Below are positions 33,942-44,196 of a stretch of DNA of 64,000 nucleotides, piece after piece (within the stretch, counting starts at the first letter, position 1; the number at the start of each line of letters is the position of its first letter). The stretch covers positions 1 through 64,000 of the forward strand of contig JAUNPP010000002.1 of the NCBI GenBank assembly GCA_030536685.1, in the 5' to 3' direction. The notes under the pieces are model-generated. The model had not been told where the DNA came from and did no database searches. It saw only the letters and a list, made by a program, of their open reading frames with translations. Source of the DNA: Lachnospiraceae bacterium (GTDB lineage Bacteria > Bacillota > Clostridia > Lachnospirales > Lachnospiraceae). The position numbers and the translations under genes are program-made.

Positions 33942-35525
33942 TTATTTTCCATACCTGCTATACTGTCCATATTTTCCATAGCCTGCATATTTTCCATAGG
34001 CGCCATATTTGCCATATTTGCCGTAACGTCCGTATCTGCCTCCATATCCGATACTTCCGCCCTGGTCATCATTTAATATCGTGCCAAGCATATGACAGCC
34101 GCTTTCTGCGATCTGGGCAAATCCGTTCATGACCAGATGACGTCTTGCCTGCTCTCTGCGCACTACATAGATGCAGCCGTCAGCATATTTACCGATTGCC
34201 ATGGAATCTCCCAGCAGCAGAACCGGAGGCGTGTCTATGATAATATACTCTGCATAGCCATAGACCTGTTTTAAAAGCCTGCTCATTGCCTCTGAAGATA
34301 TCAGATCCGTGGACCTGCTGGTGGCTTTTCCTGCGGGGAGTACGAAAAGTCCGGATTCCGGCAGTGAAGTTATTACGTCTTTAAGCTCTGCCTTACCGGA
34401 AAGAAGCTCTGAAAGTCCTTGCTGACTGCTGTCAAGCTGCAGAATTCCGGCTGCAGAGGGATTTCGCATGTCTCCGTCGATAAACAGTACCTTTTTTCCT
34501 TTCTGGGCAAGCGACAGAGCCAGGTTGACTGCAACCGTAGTTTTTCCTTCGCCCGGGATCGTACTGGTTACCAGAACCGTGCGGCAGTTATCGCTTTCCG
34601 CCTGACGCTCAAACCGGGTTCGGATAACTCTGAGAGATTCCCCAAAGCCGTAGGGAACCTGGGAGTTATCAATCGTAAGCTGGTTTTTCTGGCTGTTGCT
34701 GCGTTTTTTAAATTGTACCGACGGCAGAGACCCCAGATTTGCGGCATTGAGATACTGTTTGATTTCTTCCCGGTTGGAAATAGTTCGGATGCTTAATCCA
34801 TACAGGGCAGCTAAAATCACGCCCAGCAGAAATACCTTGACTGCGCTCTTAACCGCGTCTTTTATAAACAGCAGCTGAGAGGGCTTTTCGTTGTAAGGTT
34901 CGGAGGGAATCCCCATATCCTTAAACAGGGTAAATTCCGTGGGGCCGACGATATAATTGAGCGTATCGGGAAATACCTTGATGACCGCTTCCAGAAGCTG
35001 ATGGACTTCTTTCGGGTCGCTTCCTTCGGTCACAAAGGTCAGGAGATTGGTATTCGGGCTGACCGTTACACTGATCGTACCCGGAACCGCATCCACCTTC
35101 ATCTCCTTTTCGATGGCATCGCTTAAAACGCCGTTGTTCAGCAGATACGGAAAAACCGTTGCCATCTGTTCGGCGCTAAGTACATTCTGATAGGAGCCGT
35201 TTTCACCGGAAGCCATATTGACATATACGGTTCCTGATGTCTGATAGAAGGGCGTATAGCTGCGGTTGGCAGTTGCATAGCTCCAGACAGCTGCTGCCAG
35301 AGCAGCTATCAAAAGGATCCACCAGACTGCCCTGATTCCCTTTGCCATATCTCCCATGATCCGGAATAAATCGATCTTCCCATCATCCTCATGGAGATGT
35401 TCTAAGTTGTTTTCAGACGCTTTTTCGCTTTGAAGCGGCATTCTGTCAGAATCTCTCTCCACCTGTCCTTTTTTCAGTTCACTCTGAAGCGGCATTTTGC
35501 CAGATGTTCTTTCCTCTGTACTCAT
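33942..35525 (-). CDS. Wzz-BY-kinase fusion with tyrosine-rich tail
   Basis: This 527-residue protein joins a polysaccharide co-polymerase and a bacterial tyrosine kinase. Residues about 55-270 form the Wzz part between two membrane helices (VWWILLIAALAAAVWSY; VFLLGVILAALYGLSI). The kinase follows with Walker A STIPGEGKTT, A' LFIDGDMRNP and B IIIDTPP. The last 35 residues repeat Y-G-K/R-Y with about eleven tyrosines, the autophosphorylation cluster. It should set chain length and export, with the CpsB phosphatase as antagonist. The ATG overlaps the preceding kinase gene's stop. Confidence 0.9.
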   Translation of the reverse strand: MSTEERTSGKMPLQSELKKGQVERDSDRMPLQSEKASENNLEHLHEDDGKIDLFRIMGDMAKGIRAVWWILLIAALAAAVWSYATANRSYTPFYQTSGTVYVNMASGENGSYQNVLSAEQMATVFPYLLNNGVLSDAIEKEMKVDAVPGTISVTVSPNTNLLTFVTEGSDPKEVHQLLEAVIKVFPDTLNYIVGPTEFTLFKDMGIPSEPYNEKPSQLLFIKDAVKSAVKVFLLGVILAALYGLSIRTISNREEIKQYLNAANLGSLPSVQFKKRSNSQKNQLTIDNSQVPYGFGESLRVIRTRFERQAESDNCRTVLVTSTIPGEGKTTVAVNLALSLAQKGKKVLFIDGDMRNPSAAGILQLDSSQQGLSELLSGKAELKDVITSLPESGLFVLPAGKATSRSTDLISSEAMSRLLKQVYGYAEYIIIDTPPVLLLGDSMAIGKYADGCIYVVRREQARRHLVMNGFAQIAESGCHMLGTILNDDQGGSIGYGGRYGRYGKYGKYGAYGKYAGYGKYGQYSRYGK

Positions 35526-37153
35526 GACTGTCCCTCCTTTCCTGCATCTGTTTTATCACGCTCTATCTGTGCAAGCGGTATGAAAAACTCCTCTGCGGAA
35601 GCCGTTTCCCGCACATTTACCGAACGGGATTTTCTCTTTTTCCGGGTTTCATCCGCTGCTTTTCCATAGCCTTCTTTTTTCCCGTAGCCGTAGCCATAGC
35701 TGTAACTGCTGTTATATGCTCCGTATTTTTTGCTGCTGACAGAAACAGAGGGATGAAAGCCGGTAGCCTGCTGTACCAGAAGCGAAACAGTATAAATATT
35801 GTTCAAAATACAGCCGAGAAGTGTGGCTCTGCAGTCATATAACTGATCGATGCAGTCATTCACTGCTTTGGTAGGAGCATTGTCCGGGCTGATTACAAGC
35901 AGAGAATAATCCGCCAGACTGGCGATTGTTTCCGCGTCTGCTACCATATCCATAGGCGGCGTGTCGACAACGACATAATCTGCTTTTTCCCTAAGCTGCT
36001 CTATCAGCTCCTTCATCCGTTCGTTTCCGATGACCTCGCTGGAATCCATATTGCTTCTTTTATCATACATCATATAAATTCCGGTTTCTTCATCCCGCAC
36101 CAGGCATTCCTTCAGCGGTTCTACCCCGGCGAGATATCCGCTCAGACTTCCCTGATTGGAATCTCTGTGCTCGAAGATCTTGTGCTGAGCCGGTTTTCGC
36201 AGATCCGCATCCAGCAGTACGACACGTTCCGATACGGCAGCCAGACCAAGCGCCAGATTGGCTGCAACCGTAGATTTTCCTTCATTTTCAAGCATACTGG
36301 TAACCATAATAACTTTTTTGCCGCTCCGTTTGCAGCGGATTACGATTTTTTCACGAAGGCGTTTATACGTTTCCACAAATCCGAAGCTGGCTACAGGAGA
36401 GCTGATCAACAGAGCTTCTTTTTTCCCCTTCTTCCGTTTGAGCAGCATACGAAGCGTTTTATACTTTCGCTCATGGTAAATAGCCGCGTACAGCTCTGTG
36501 TCCAGTTTCTTTTCTACATCCTTTTCATTTTTCACACTGTCAAAAAAGAAAGAAAACAGAGCGATTACAAGTACCATGGCGATCATGGAAAGAATTACGG
36601 CTTTGCGGCTTAATTCTTTTACACTGTAGATATTGTCCGGGCTTGAAGGATACTGAGCCGGCGCCAGTTCATCCAGAATATAGCCCGGGTACATCATTTC
36701 GGAAATATCCTGGTAATGCTCCAGCAGGCCCTTCAGCACGCGGTACGAGGTGGTCGGCTTGTTTGAGCGTACTGACAGATCAAGCAGATTGGTTTCTGCG
36801 ATGATTTCTGCTTTCACTTCTACATCCAGCTTTTTAAGACCCATATCCTCTGCTACCTCCTGAAGAATATACTCATCCGTCAGTATGGATACAAAGCTTT
36901 CTGCATTGCTTGAGTAGGTGCTGAAGCTGTCGCCGTTGCGGGCGGTTCCGGTTACGATCAGCGTTGATTCAGCCGTGTACATAGGCTTATAGCCGATATA
37001 AGGCAGAAGATTTACAAGCAGCATAGCCGTCAGACCGGTAAGCAGGATTACCCACCAGTTTTTTGCCACATCTTTTAATATCGTAAAATAATCCAGTTCA
37101 TGCAGAAGGCTGCTGCTTCCTTCTTCACTGGCCTGTTTCATTCTCTCGTTCAA
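35522..37153 (-). CDS. Second Wzz-BY-kinase fusion
   Basis: This is a 543-residue protein with the same plan as its neighbour: a Wzz domain between helices near residues 33-52 and 188-206, then the kinase (A' VVLLDADLRKP; B YVVVDTPP). Its Walker A reads SMLENEGKST, with EN in place of the usual PG, so ATP binding may differ. The tail has a tyrosine cluster (YNSSYSYGYGYGKKEGYG) followed by a basic stretch. The start is TTG, 8 bases after AGGAGG; an ATG lies four codons later. Two full fusions side by side suggest two co-polymerases or a regulatory pair. Confidence 0.87.
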   Translation of the reverse strand: MNERMKQASEEGSSSLLHELDYFTILKDVAKNWWVILLTGLTAMLLVNLLPYIGYKPMYTAESTLIVTGTARNGDSFSTYSSNAESFVSILTDEYILQEVAEDMGLKKLDVEVKAEIIAETNLLDLSVRSNKPTTSYRVLKGLLEHYQDISEMMYPGYILDELAPAQYPSSPDNIYSVKELSRKAVILSMIAMVLVIALFSFFFDSVKNEKDVEKKLDTELYAAIYHERKYKTLRMLLKRKKGKKEALLISSPVASFGFVETYKRLREKIVIRCKRSGKKVIMVTSMLENEGKSTVAANLALGLAAVSERVVLLDADLRKPAQHKIFEHRDSNQGSLSGYLAGVEPLKECLVRDEETGIYMMYDKRSNMDSSEVIGNERMKELIEQLREKADYVVVDTPPMDMVADAETIASLADYSLLVISPDNAPTKAVNDCIDQLYDCRATLLGCILNNIYTVSLLVQQATGFHPSVSVSSKKYGAYNSSYSYGYGYGKKEGYGKAADETRKKRKSRSVNVRETASAEEFFIPLAQIERDKTDAGKEGQS

Positions 37154-37165
37154 AGCTGCTTCCTC

Positions 37166-38104
37166 CTATTCATAGACAATAACGGATAAGCCGGTGCTTC
37201 CCGTATATCCATCTTCCGTAACAACTGTGTAGGTTACCGTATAAGTGCCTGCTTTCTTTCGGTCTACCTGGTTATCTACATAGATATCATTATAGTATAC
37301 ATTTTCAATGATCTTGTCCTCTGCTGATTTATTAGCCAGGTCGCCGAACATGCCTTTTACCCTGGTTCCTTCTTCGGCGGAAACCTCCTCCGATGAGGTC
37401 TGGATGCTGAAGGTTCTGTTTCCGATGCTGATATCCTTGATATACTGATAGGGGTTAAAGGATTTTCCTTTTTTCAGATAGACCACATAATCATCCAGAT
37501 TGACCGTGGGCGTACAGTTTTCATCCTCCGGCTCATAGATATCAACCACCAGATCTATATTCGCCACGTCTCCGGCGGAATTGGCTACCTGATATCCCAG
37601 CTTGTATTTTCCCACGCTGGGGCTGCTGTACAGATATCCGTATGTATCCTTGATCTGACCTGTTATGTTGCCGTCGAGCACATCCTCAGCACTTAAATAC
37701 TGCAGAATATCAAGCTTTTCGCCCGCCGGGAAGCGCAGCTGCTGGCTGATGGCAAAGTGAGGCGGCTCATAATCCTTATAAGTCAAAGTTCTGGTCTTCC
37801 GGGCTGTGTTGTTGGCATCATCACAGACCGCATAGGTAATCTCACGGCTCATATCGGACAGAAACGGGCCGATATTTTCCACTACGACATCTTTCGTAAT
37901 ATCCCCGTCCTTGTTGTCCGAGGCGGTTACGCCCTTTAACAGAGCTTCCATATCATCCTTTACGCTAACCTTGATACTGTCTTTTTTACAGGTAATAACC
38001 GGCGCTTCCGTGTCGGAAGTAATCTCATTGTAAACCCTCAGCGCAGTATAACTGCCAAGTGAAAGTACAAACAGGATTACCATACAGATTCTTATATATT
38101 TCAT
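37166..38104 (-). CDS. Membrane-anchored Ig-like domain protein of the polysaccharide locus
   Basis: This 312-residue protein has one N-terminal membrane helix or uncleaved signal (ICMVILFVLSLGSYTALRV). Extracellular repeats resembling DUF5011-type Ig-like folds follow: DTEAPVITCKKDSIKVSVKD with TASDNKDGDIT; YEPPHFAIS with SAEDVLDGNIT; and a C-terminal GTYTVTYTVVTEDGYTGS. Such domains mediate surface binding. It lies between the phosphatase and the co-polymerase genes, so a role in anchoring or exporting the polymer is likely but not shown. AAAGGAG precedes the ATG. Confidence 0.75.
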   Translation of the reverse strand: MKYIRICMVILFVLSLGSYTALRVYNEITSDTEAPVITCKKDSIKVSVKDDMEALLKGVTASDNKDGDITKDVVVENIGPFLSDMSREITYAVCDDANNTARKTRTLTYKDYEPPHFAISQQLRFPAGEKLDILQYLSAEDVLDGNITGQIKDTYGYLYSSPSVGKYKLGYQVANSAGDVANIDLVVDIYEPEDENCTPTVNLDDYVVYLKKGKSFNPYQYIKDISIGNRTFSIQTSSEEVSAEEGTRVKGMFGDLANKSAEDKIIENVYYNDIYVDNQVDRKKAGTYTVTYTVVTEDGYTGSTGLSVIVYE

Positions 38105-38120
38105 TGTCTACTCCTTTCCT

Positions 38121-38870
38121 CTAGTCCACAGGCCACAGCAGATTCTTTCCCGCTAAAATCCTCTCCGGATTCAGCCGGGTCAGGAAATCTGTGTATTCTC
38201 TGCCAAAGCTGGTAATCAGATATTGTTCTATTTCATCCATATAAGTTGTTCGCCACTCAGAGTGGTGAGCGTCGCTTGCTACACAGCTGACCATGCCTTC
38301 TTCCAGCAGATAGTTGCTGCATTCCCAGGCGCCTCTTCCGAACCTGCCGAGGACGCTGCCCTTGTTCACCTGCATTCCGCAGCCCATGCGGATCCAGTAA
38401 TCGACAGTTTCCGGTTCTTCCTGCACATAGCGGTACCTCTCCGGGTGCGCGACGATTGGAATATAATCCAGCGCAAGGATTGCTTCTAATATAGAAGTAA
38501 CATACATCGAATCTCCTCCGAATGGAAATTCAATCAGCAGATAACGGGTGTCATTGATTGTCAGCAAACGCCCATCTCTCAGATGATCCGGTACCTCCGG
38601 CGTTCCGAAGACCTCCATTCCCGTATAGAGCGTCAACGGAATCTCCGCCTGCTCTACCTGTCTTTTAAAATCCTCCATCTGCTTTCGCAGTACATCGTCA
38701 TCATTATAGTTGTCAAACATCTCCGGTATGTTGCAGTGAGGAGTCATCACCAGACGATCCACGCCGCCGCGGACGGCCTGCTCTGCCATCTCCAGAGAAA
38801 TCTCCTGATACGGCGCTCCGTCATCCACTCCCGGCAAAATATGAACATGCAAATCAATCATATCCGTCAT
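38121..38870 (-). CDS. CpsB/YwqE-type PHP tyrosine-protein phosphatase
   Basis: This 249-residue metal-dependent phosphatase has the PHP signature: DLHVHILPGVDDGA at the N-terminus, MTPHCN near residue 42, IVAHPERYR near residue 136 and SDAHHSEWR near residue 196. It would dephosphorylate the tyrosine clusters of the two BY-kinases encoded downstream and so tune polymer length and output. AAAAGGAACA precedes the ATG. It is the first gene of the minus-strand series in the window. Confidence 0.92.
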   Translation of the reverse strand: MTDMIDLHVHILPGVDDGAPYQEISLEMAEQAVRGGVDRLVMTPHCNIPEMFDNYNDDDVLRKQMEDFKRQVEQAEIPLTLYTGMEVFGTPEVPDHLRDGRLLTINDTRYLLIEFPFGGDSMYVTSILEAILALDYIPIVAHPERYRYVQEEPETVDYWIRMGCGMQVNKGSVLGRFGRGAWECSNYLLEEGMVSCVASDAHHSEWRTTYMDEIEQYLITSFGREYTDFLTRLNPERILAGKNLLWPVD

Positions 38871-39131
38871 TGTTCCTTTTCAGTAAGTTCATGTGTAGCT
38901 TTAGAGTTGATTTATCTATTTTCCGCAATTTTTTCTCCGGTATTTTACCATGAATCCAGCGGATTTTCGAAATCAATTTACGATTATAACATAAAACTCT
39001 GCAAACATAAAGTATTCTGACCGATTTTCAAACTCTAATTTTGCATGGCAGTAAAAAATTGCAAAAACCAGCAAGCTGTCCACGCATCGCTGTTCAGCGC
39101 TTCATGACGCAGATTTCCAGATAAAAAAGCA

Positions 39132-39225
39132 ACGAGCCGGCCATGATGCAGATTCGTTAAAGGGCATATCGGATGCAAAATGCACCCTCCAACCCACGTC
39201 AGAATTTGTATCATAGCCAGCTCGT
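39132..39225. repeat. Dispersed inverted-repeat element, copy 2
   Basis: The arms 39132-39156 and 39200-39225 (ending TATCATAGCCAGCTCGT) resemble copy 1 at 33800-33891. Loop and right flank also align (AAAGGGCATAT, CACCC, CCCAGGA). It fills most of the gap between the phosphatase gene and accDA; the remainder of 38871-39275 shows a TATAAT-like box near 38985 and nothing else. Confidence 0.8.
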
Positions 39226-39275
39226 CTCCCCTGAACATGTGATTTCTGCCCAGGAGGTTTTAAATGGTAACTGTC

Positions 39276-41042
39276 TTACATATTTCGAAAACGCATATAT
39301 CTCTGCTCTGCAAGCTCTTCACCTGACATCGCGGTATACCGTTTCATAAATTTTAAAATCTGTTTTCTCATTTCATCGCAGATATCAGGAAGCGTTTCTT
39401 TTCCTGCTTCCTCTGCTTCGCTGATGATCCGGTCGATTATGCCCAGCTCCTTCAGCTCTGCGGCGGTGATCCGCATTACCTTTGCGGCTTCGTTGGCACG
39501 TTTGGAATCCTTCCACAGAATGGAAGCAAAGCCTTCGGGGGAAAGAATGGAGTAGATGGAGTTTTCCAGCATCCATACTTCATTTCCCACTGCCATAGCA
39601 AGCGCTCCGCCGCTGCCGCCTTCACCGATTACTATAGAAAGAACCGGTACCTTTAATGCAGACATTTCAAGAAGATTGCGGGCGATTGCTTCGCCCTGTC
39701 CACGTTCCTCTGCTTCCATTCCGCAGAATGCACCGGGAGTGTCTACGAAGCAGATAATGGGACGGCCGAATTTTTCCGCCTGCTTCATCAGACGAAGCGC
39801 CTTGCGGTAACCGTCGGGAGAGGGCATGCCGAAGTTCCGGAAAATGTTATCCTTTGTGCTGCGGCCCTTCTGCTGTGCGATTACCGTTACCGGTCTGCCG
39901 CCAAACCATGCAATACCGCCTACGATTGCTTTGTCGTCCTTATAGAAACGGTCTCCGTGGAATTCTATGAAATCCACAAACAGCCCTTCTATATAATCAA
40001 GGCCTGTAGGTCTTGAAGATTTTCTGGAAATCTGTACCCGCTCCCAGGGAGAAAGATTTTTGGCTTTCTTAGCAGAAGAAAGGTCTGAATACGCTTCTCT
40101 TCTGCCCTGCATCCTGATTTCTTCTTCGGCAAGCTCCAGAATGGCTTCCCGTTCCTTTGCTTCTTCTGTTTCGCTGCCTTTATGAGGGGCTGTGCCTGCA
40201 TGAAGCGCCAGAATCGCTGCCAGTGTGGAACGCATTTCCTTTCTGGGAACTACTTTATCTACAAAACCATGTTCCTGAAGAAATTCCGCGCGCTGGAAGC
40301 CGTCGGGAAGCTTCTGACCGATGGTCTGCTCGATTACTCTCGGGCCTGCAAAACCGATCAGAGCGCCGGGCTCTGCCAGGATCACGTCGCCAAGCATGGC
40401 AAAGCTGGCTGTTACGCCGCCTGTTGTCGGATCAGTCAGTACGGTAACATATAAAAGTCCTGCTTCGGAATGTTTTTTGATTGCTGCGGAGGTTTTTGCC
40501 ATCTGCATGAGGGAAACGATTCCTTCCTGCATCCGGGCGCCGCCGCTGCAGCAAAACAGGATGACGGGGAGTTTTTCTTTTGTGGCCCGTTCAAAGGCAC
40601 GGGTAATCTTCTCACCGACTGCCTGTCCCATACTTCCCATTAAGAAACGGGCATCCATGATTCCCAGAACGGTTTCGTAGCCGTCGATCCGGGCTTTTCC
40701 GGTAATGACCGCTTCCTCCAGATTGGTTTTCGCATGCATTCTGCTTAACTTTTCTTCATATCCGGGGAAGTTCAGAGGATTTTTGCCGCAAAGGCTGTCA
40801 TCCCATTCTTCAAAGGAATTTTCATCTGCTGTGATTTCCACACGGCGTCTGGCATGAACCCGGAAATATCCGCCGCATTTGGGACAGATATACTGGTTAT
40901 TGATTACATCATCCGTGTAAATCGGAGCAGAACATTTATTGCATTTTCTCCACATTCCGGTAGGAATTTCAGGGCTTGGCACAAGCTCCTGCGCCGAACT
41001 CGCTGCCCATCTGGGAGTCTTTTTAAACATATCTCTTAACAT
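39276..41042 (-). CDS. accDA: Acetyl-CoA carboxylase carboxyltransferase, fused beta-alpha (AccD-AccA)
   Basis: This 588-residue protein joins both carboxyltransferase subunits, which move the carboxyl group from biotin to acetyl-CoA to give malonyl-CoA. The N-terminal half is AccD: zinc finger CNKCSAP...YICPKCGGY at residues 34-60 and GGARMQEGI near 160. The C-terminal half is Acc[12 protein letters not shown], then [23 protein letters not shown] and [10 protein letters not shown], shown here in parts. It is last in the fatty-acid operon, 19 bases after accC. No accB lies anywhere in this operon. Confidence 0.93.
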   Translation of the reverse strand: MLRDMFKKTPRWAASSAQELVPSPEIPTGMWRKCNKCSAPIYTDDVINNQYICPKCGGYFRVHARRRVEITADENSFEEWDDSLCGKNPLNFPGYEEKLSRMHAKTNLEEAVITGKARIDGYETVLGIMDARFLMGSMGQAVGEKITRAFERATKEKLPVILFCCSGGARMQEGIVSLMQMAKTSAAIKKHSEAGLLYVTVLTDPTTGGVTASFAMLGDVILAEPGALIGFAGPRVIEQTIGQKLPDGFQRAEFLQEHGFVDKVVPRKEMRSTLAAILALHAGTAPHKGSETEEAKEREAILELAEEEIRMQGRREAYSDLSSAKKAKNLSPWERVQISRKSSRPTGLDYIEGLFVDFIEFHGDRFYKDDKAIVGGIAWFGGRPVTVIAQQKGRSTKDNIFRNFGMPSPDGYRKALRLMKQAEKFGRPIICFVDTPGAFCGMEAEERGQGEAIARNLLEMSALKVPVLSIVIGEGGSGGALAMAVGNEVWMLENSIYSILSPEGFASILWKDSKRANEAAKVMRITAAELKELGIIDRIISEAEEAGKETLPDICDEMRKQILKFMKRYTAMSGEELAEQRYMRFRNM

Positions 41043-41061
41043 AGTATGGTATCACTCTTTT

Positions 41062-42408
41062 CTACAGGTCTGGATAATAGGTTTCAATAAAATGCGTGTC
41101 AAAATTTCCTGAGGAAAATGCAGGATTATTCAGAAGCTCATACTGGAAATCCAGATTGGTTGTAACCCCCTGCAGCACCAGCTCGCCCAGTGCACTGCGC
41201 ATTTTGTTAATAGCAGAAGTACGATCCTCAGCGTGAACGATCAGCTTCAGGATCATGGAATCATAGAAAGGCGGAATCTTATAGCCATTGTATACGGCAG
41301 AGTCCACACGAACACCGTTTCCTCCGGGGAAATGCACGTTGGTAACCGTTCCGGGGCAGGGCATAAAGTGCTTTGCAGGATTTTCCGCATTGATCCGGCA
41401 TTCAATCGCATGTCCTTTGAGGCGCACATCCTCCTGTGTCATATCAAGAGGAAGTCCTGAGGCAATTCGAATCTGCTGCTGGATCAGGTCAATTCCGGTT
41501 ACCATCTCCGTTACCGGGTGTTCTACCTGGATTCTGGTATTCATTTCCATAAAATAGAAGCTGTTATCTGTATCCAGCAGAAATTCGATGGTTCCCGCGC
41601 TGGTATAGCCTGCTGCTTTTGCTGCGCGGACAGCAGTTTCACCCATTTTCGCCCGCAGTTCGGGGGAAATCGCTGCGCAGGGAGATTCTTCCACCATCTT
41701 CTGGTGTTTTCTCTGTACGGAGCAGTCTCTTTCGCCCAGATGGATCACGTTTCCGAACTGATCGGCCAGAATCTGGAATTCCACATGACGGGGGCGGGTA
41801 ATGAATTTTTCAACATACATGGCGTCATCATTGAAGCCGCGGACGGATTCTGTCTGTGCAGTCAGAAACTGCTGTTCAAAATCCTCCGGCTTGAAGACCT
41901 CACGCATTCCTTTTCCACCGCCGCCGCTGACTGCTTTGATGATAACCGGGTAACCGATTTCATCTGCCAGCGCTTTTCCGGTTTCCCAGTCATAGATTGG
42001 CTCTTTGCTGCCGGGTACAACGGGTACTCCTGCGTCTTCCATTGTATTTCTTGCCTGAGATTTATTGCCCATACGGCTGATAACCTCTGAGGAAGGACCG
42101 ATAAAATTAATATTGCAGCGCTCGCACAGCATGGCAAAACGGCTGTTTTCTGAGAGAAAACCGAATCCCGGGTGAATGGCGTCCGCATGACAGGCTTCTG
42201 TGGCGGCAATGATCCGCTCCATGTTCAGATAACTGTCGGTAGAGGAAGCCGGTCCAATACAAATAGCTTCATCAGCCAGCTGAGTGTGAAGGCTGTCCCG
42301 ATCCGCTTCGGAATAGACAGCTACGCTGGCAATTCCCATCTCACGGCAGGCACGAATAATACGAACCGCAATTTCACCGCGGTTGGCAATCAGTAATTTT
42401 CTAATCAT
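41062..42408 (-). CDS. accC: Biotin carboxylase (AccC)
   Basis: This 448-residue ATP-grasp enzyme carboxylates biotin on its carrier protein. It has the N-terminal LLIANRGEIAVRI, the glycine-rich ATP loop KAVSGGGGKGMR near residue 160, ERDCSVQRKHQK near 235 and FLEMNTRIQVEHPVTE-like FMEMNTRIQVEHPVTE near 285. AAAGGAAG precedes the ATG. Its usual partner AccB, the biotin carrier, is not encoded beside it. Confidence 0.96.
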   Translation of the reverse strand: MIRKLLIANRGEIAVRIIRACREMGIASVAVYSEADRDSLHTQLADEAICIGPASSTDSYLNMERIIAATEACHADAIHPGFGFLSENSRFAMLCERCNINFIGPSSEVISRMGNKSQARNTMEDAGVPVVPGSKEPIYDWETGKALADEIGYPVIIKAVSGGGGKGMREVFKPEDFEQQFLTAQTESVRGFNDDAMYVEKFITRPRHVEFQILADQFGNVIHLGERDCSVQRKHQKMVEESPCAAISPELRAKMGETAVRAAKAAGYTSAGTIEFLLDTDNSFYFMEMNTRIQVEHPVTEMVTGIDLIQQQIRIASGLPLDMTQEDVRLKGHAIECRINAENPAKHFMPCPGTVTNVHFPGGNGVRVDSAVYNGYKIPPFYDSMILKLIVHAEDRTSAINKMRSALGELVLQGVTTNLDFQYELLNNPAFSSGNFDTHFIETYYPDL

Positions 42409-42442
42409 CCTTTTACTTCCTTTGCTTTATGTTACGGTCTTT

Positions 42443-42865
42443 TTATCCGACCATAAAAGTCAGCTCAGCGGTTACAGCTACCTTTCCGTCAACTGTGGCA
42501 GTTGCTTTTCCGATTCCCACCGGGCCTTTTTTCTTAATAATCTCACATTCCAGACGCAGTTTGTCTCCGGGAATGACTTTTTTTCTGAATTTACAATTGT
42601 TGATACCGCCGAAATATGCGGTTTTTCCTTTATTTTCGTCCAGGCTTAAGATTGCAACGGCGCCTGCCTGTGCAAGTGCTTCTACGATCAGTACACCGGG
42701 CATTACCGGTTCTTCCGGGAAATGTCCTGCAAAAAATTCTTCCCGGTAGGAAACACATTTATATCCTACCGCACGGACTCCGGGTTCGTATTCTTCAATA
42801 CAATCTAACAGTAAGAACGGGTGTCTGTGAGGAATGATTTCCTGAATCTCTTTAATACCAAGCAT
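42443..42865 (-). CDS. fabZ: 3-hydroxyacyl-ACP dehydratase (FabZ)
   Basis: This is a 140-residue hot-dog-fold dehydratase of the elongation cycle. The active-site histidine is in [11 protein letters not shown], and the catalytic glutamate is in [20 protein letters not shown] start it at [10 protein letters not shown], which has AAAGGAA seven bases upstream; the ATG 15 codons earlier lacks a site. It lies 77 bases after fabF, where many clostridial operons carry accB. Confidence 0.95.
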   Translation of the reverse strand: MLGIKEIQEIIPHRHPFLLLDCIEEYEPGVRAVGYKCVSYREEFFAGHFPEEPVMPGVLIVEALAQAGAVAILSLDENKGKTAYFGGINNCKFRKKVIPGDKLRLECEIIKKKGPVGIGKATATVDGKVAVTAELTFMVG

Positions 42866-42942
42866 TTTAGGTTCCTTTCCGACTTTACGGTCTGACTTTT
42901 GTTCTGTCACTCATTTTTCGTTTTGCGCTTCAAAACATTGCT

Positions 42943-44181
42943 CTATGCTTCAAATTTCTTTACAAGAATGGTTGCGTTGTGTCCTCCAAAGCCCAGTGAA
43001 TTGCTGATTGCCGCGCGGACTTCCATTTCCACACCGCTTCCCTTGCAGTAATCCAGATCACATTCTGCGTCGCATTCTTCCAGACCGGCTGTTACATGTA
43101 CATAGCCTTCTTCAATTGATTTTACACAGGTGATGAATTCCACGCCGCCTGCTGCACCTAACAGATGACCTACCATGGATTTGGTGGAGTTTACCTTCAG
43201 CTTCTTTGCTGCCTCTCCAAATGCGAGGTGGATTGCTCTTGTTTCAAACAGGTCGTTGTGGTGTGTGCTGGTTCCGTGAGCGTTTACATAATCGATATCT
43301 TCAGGAGTAAGTCCTGCGTCGTTCATAGCGTATTCCATTGCCTTTGCAGCGCCGGAGCCGTCTTCTGCAGGAGAAGTGATATGAAAAGCGTCACATGTTG
43401 CGCCATATCCGGCTACTTCTGCATAAATTCTTGCGCCGCGGGCCAGTGCATGTTCCAGTTCTTCCAGAACTACCACACCTGCGCCCTCGCCCATAACGAA
43501 GCCGCTTCTGTCTTTATCAAACGGAATGGATGCACGCATGGGGTCTGTTGACTGGGTCAGAGCAGTTAAAGAGGTAAATCCGGCTACGCCGATGGGAGTA
43601 ACTGCGCTTTCTGCGCCGCCTGCCAGCATAACTTCGGCATCTCCGTACTGAATGGTACGGAAAGCTTCGCCGATACTGTGTGTACCGGAAGCACAGGCTG
43701 TTACAACGTTAATGTTCTTGCCTTTCAGTCCCAGCTGAATTCCTACGTTGCCGGCTGCCATGTTGCTGATCATCTGAGGCACCAGCAGAGGGCCTACACG
43801 ACCGGGTCCTTTTTCAAGCAGCTTCTGGTGTTCGCGCTCTACTGCCTGCAGAGAACCGATACCGGAGGCTACGCTGACGCCTACGCGGAAGGGATCTTCT
43901 TTTTCCATATCAAGGCCGGAATCTTCCATTGCCATTTTTGCTGCTGCTACTGCCAGCTGAGAGAAGGGCTCCATACGGCGTGCGTCCTTGGGATTCATAT
44001 ATTTCTTTGCATCAAAATCTTTTACTTCTGCTGCAAGCTTTGCTTTGTATTCTGTCGTATCAAATCTGGTGATAGGGGCAATTCCCACTTTACCTGCCTT
44101 CAGGCCTTCCCAGAACTCTTCTACGCTATTACCAATGGGAGTCACGGCTCCCAGACCTGTTACAACTACACGTCTGCTCAT
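42943..44181 (-). CDS. fabF: 3-oxoacyl-ACP synthase II (FabF)
   Basis: This 412-residue condensing enzyme extends acyl-ACP chains. It has the nucleophile cysteine in VTACASGTHSIGEA near residue 163 and the two histidines in VNAHGTSTHHND (near 303) and STKSMVGHLLGAAG (near 340). Length and order match the family. A strong AGGAGG lies before the ATG. It follows fabG by 15 bases. Confidence 0.96.
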   Translation of the reverse strand: MSRRVVVTGLGAVTPIGNSVEEFWEGLKAGKVGIAPITRFDTTEYKAKLAAEVKDFDAKKYMNPKDARRMEPFSQLAVAAAKMAMEDSGLDMEKEDPFRVGVSVASGIGSLQAVEREHQKLLEKGPGRVGPLLVPQMISNMAAGNVGIQLGLKGKNINVVTACASGTHSIGEAFRTIQYGDAEVMLAGGAESAVTPIGVAGFTSLTALTQSTDPMRASIPFDKDRSGFVMGEGAGVVVLEELEHALARGARIYAEVAGYGATCDAFHITSPAEDGSGAAKAMEYAMNDAGLTPEDIDYVNAHGTSTHHNDLFETRAIHLAFGEAAKKLKVNSTKSMVGHLLGAAGGVEFITCVKSIEEGYVHVTAGLEECDAECDLDYCKGSGVEMEVRAAISNSLGFGGHNATILVKKFEA

Positions 44182-44196
44182 TCTTTTCCTCCTGGA

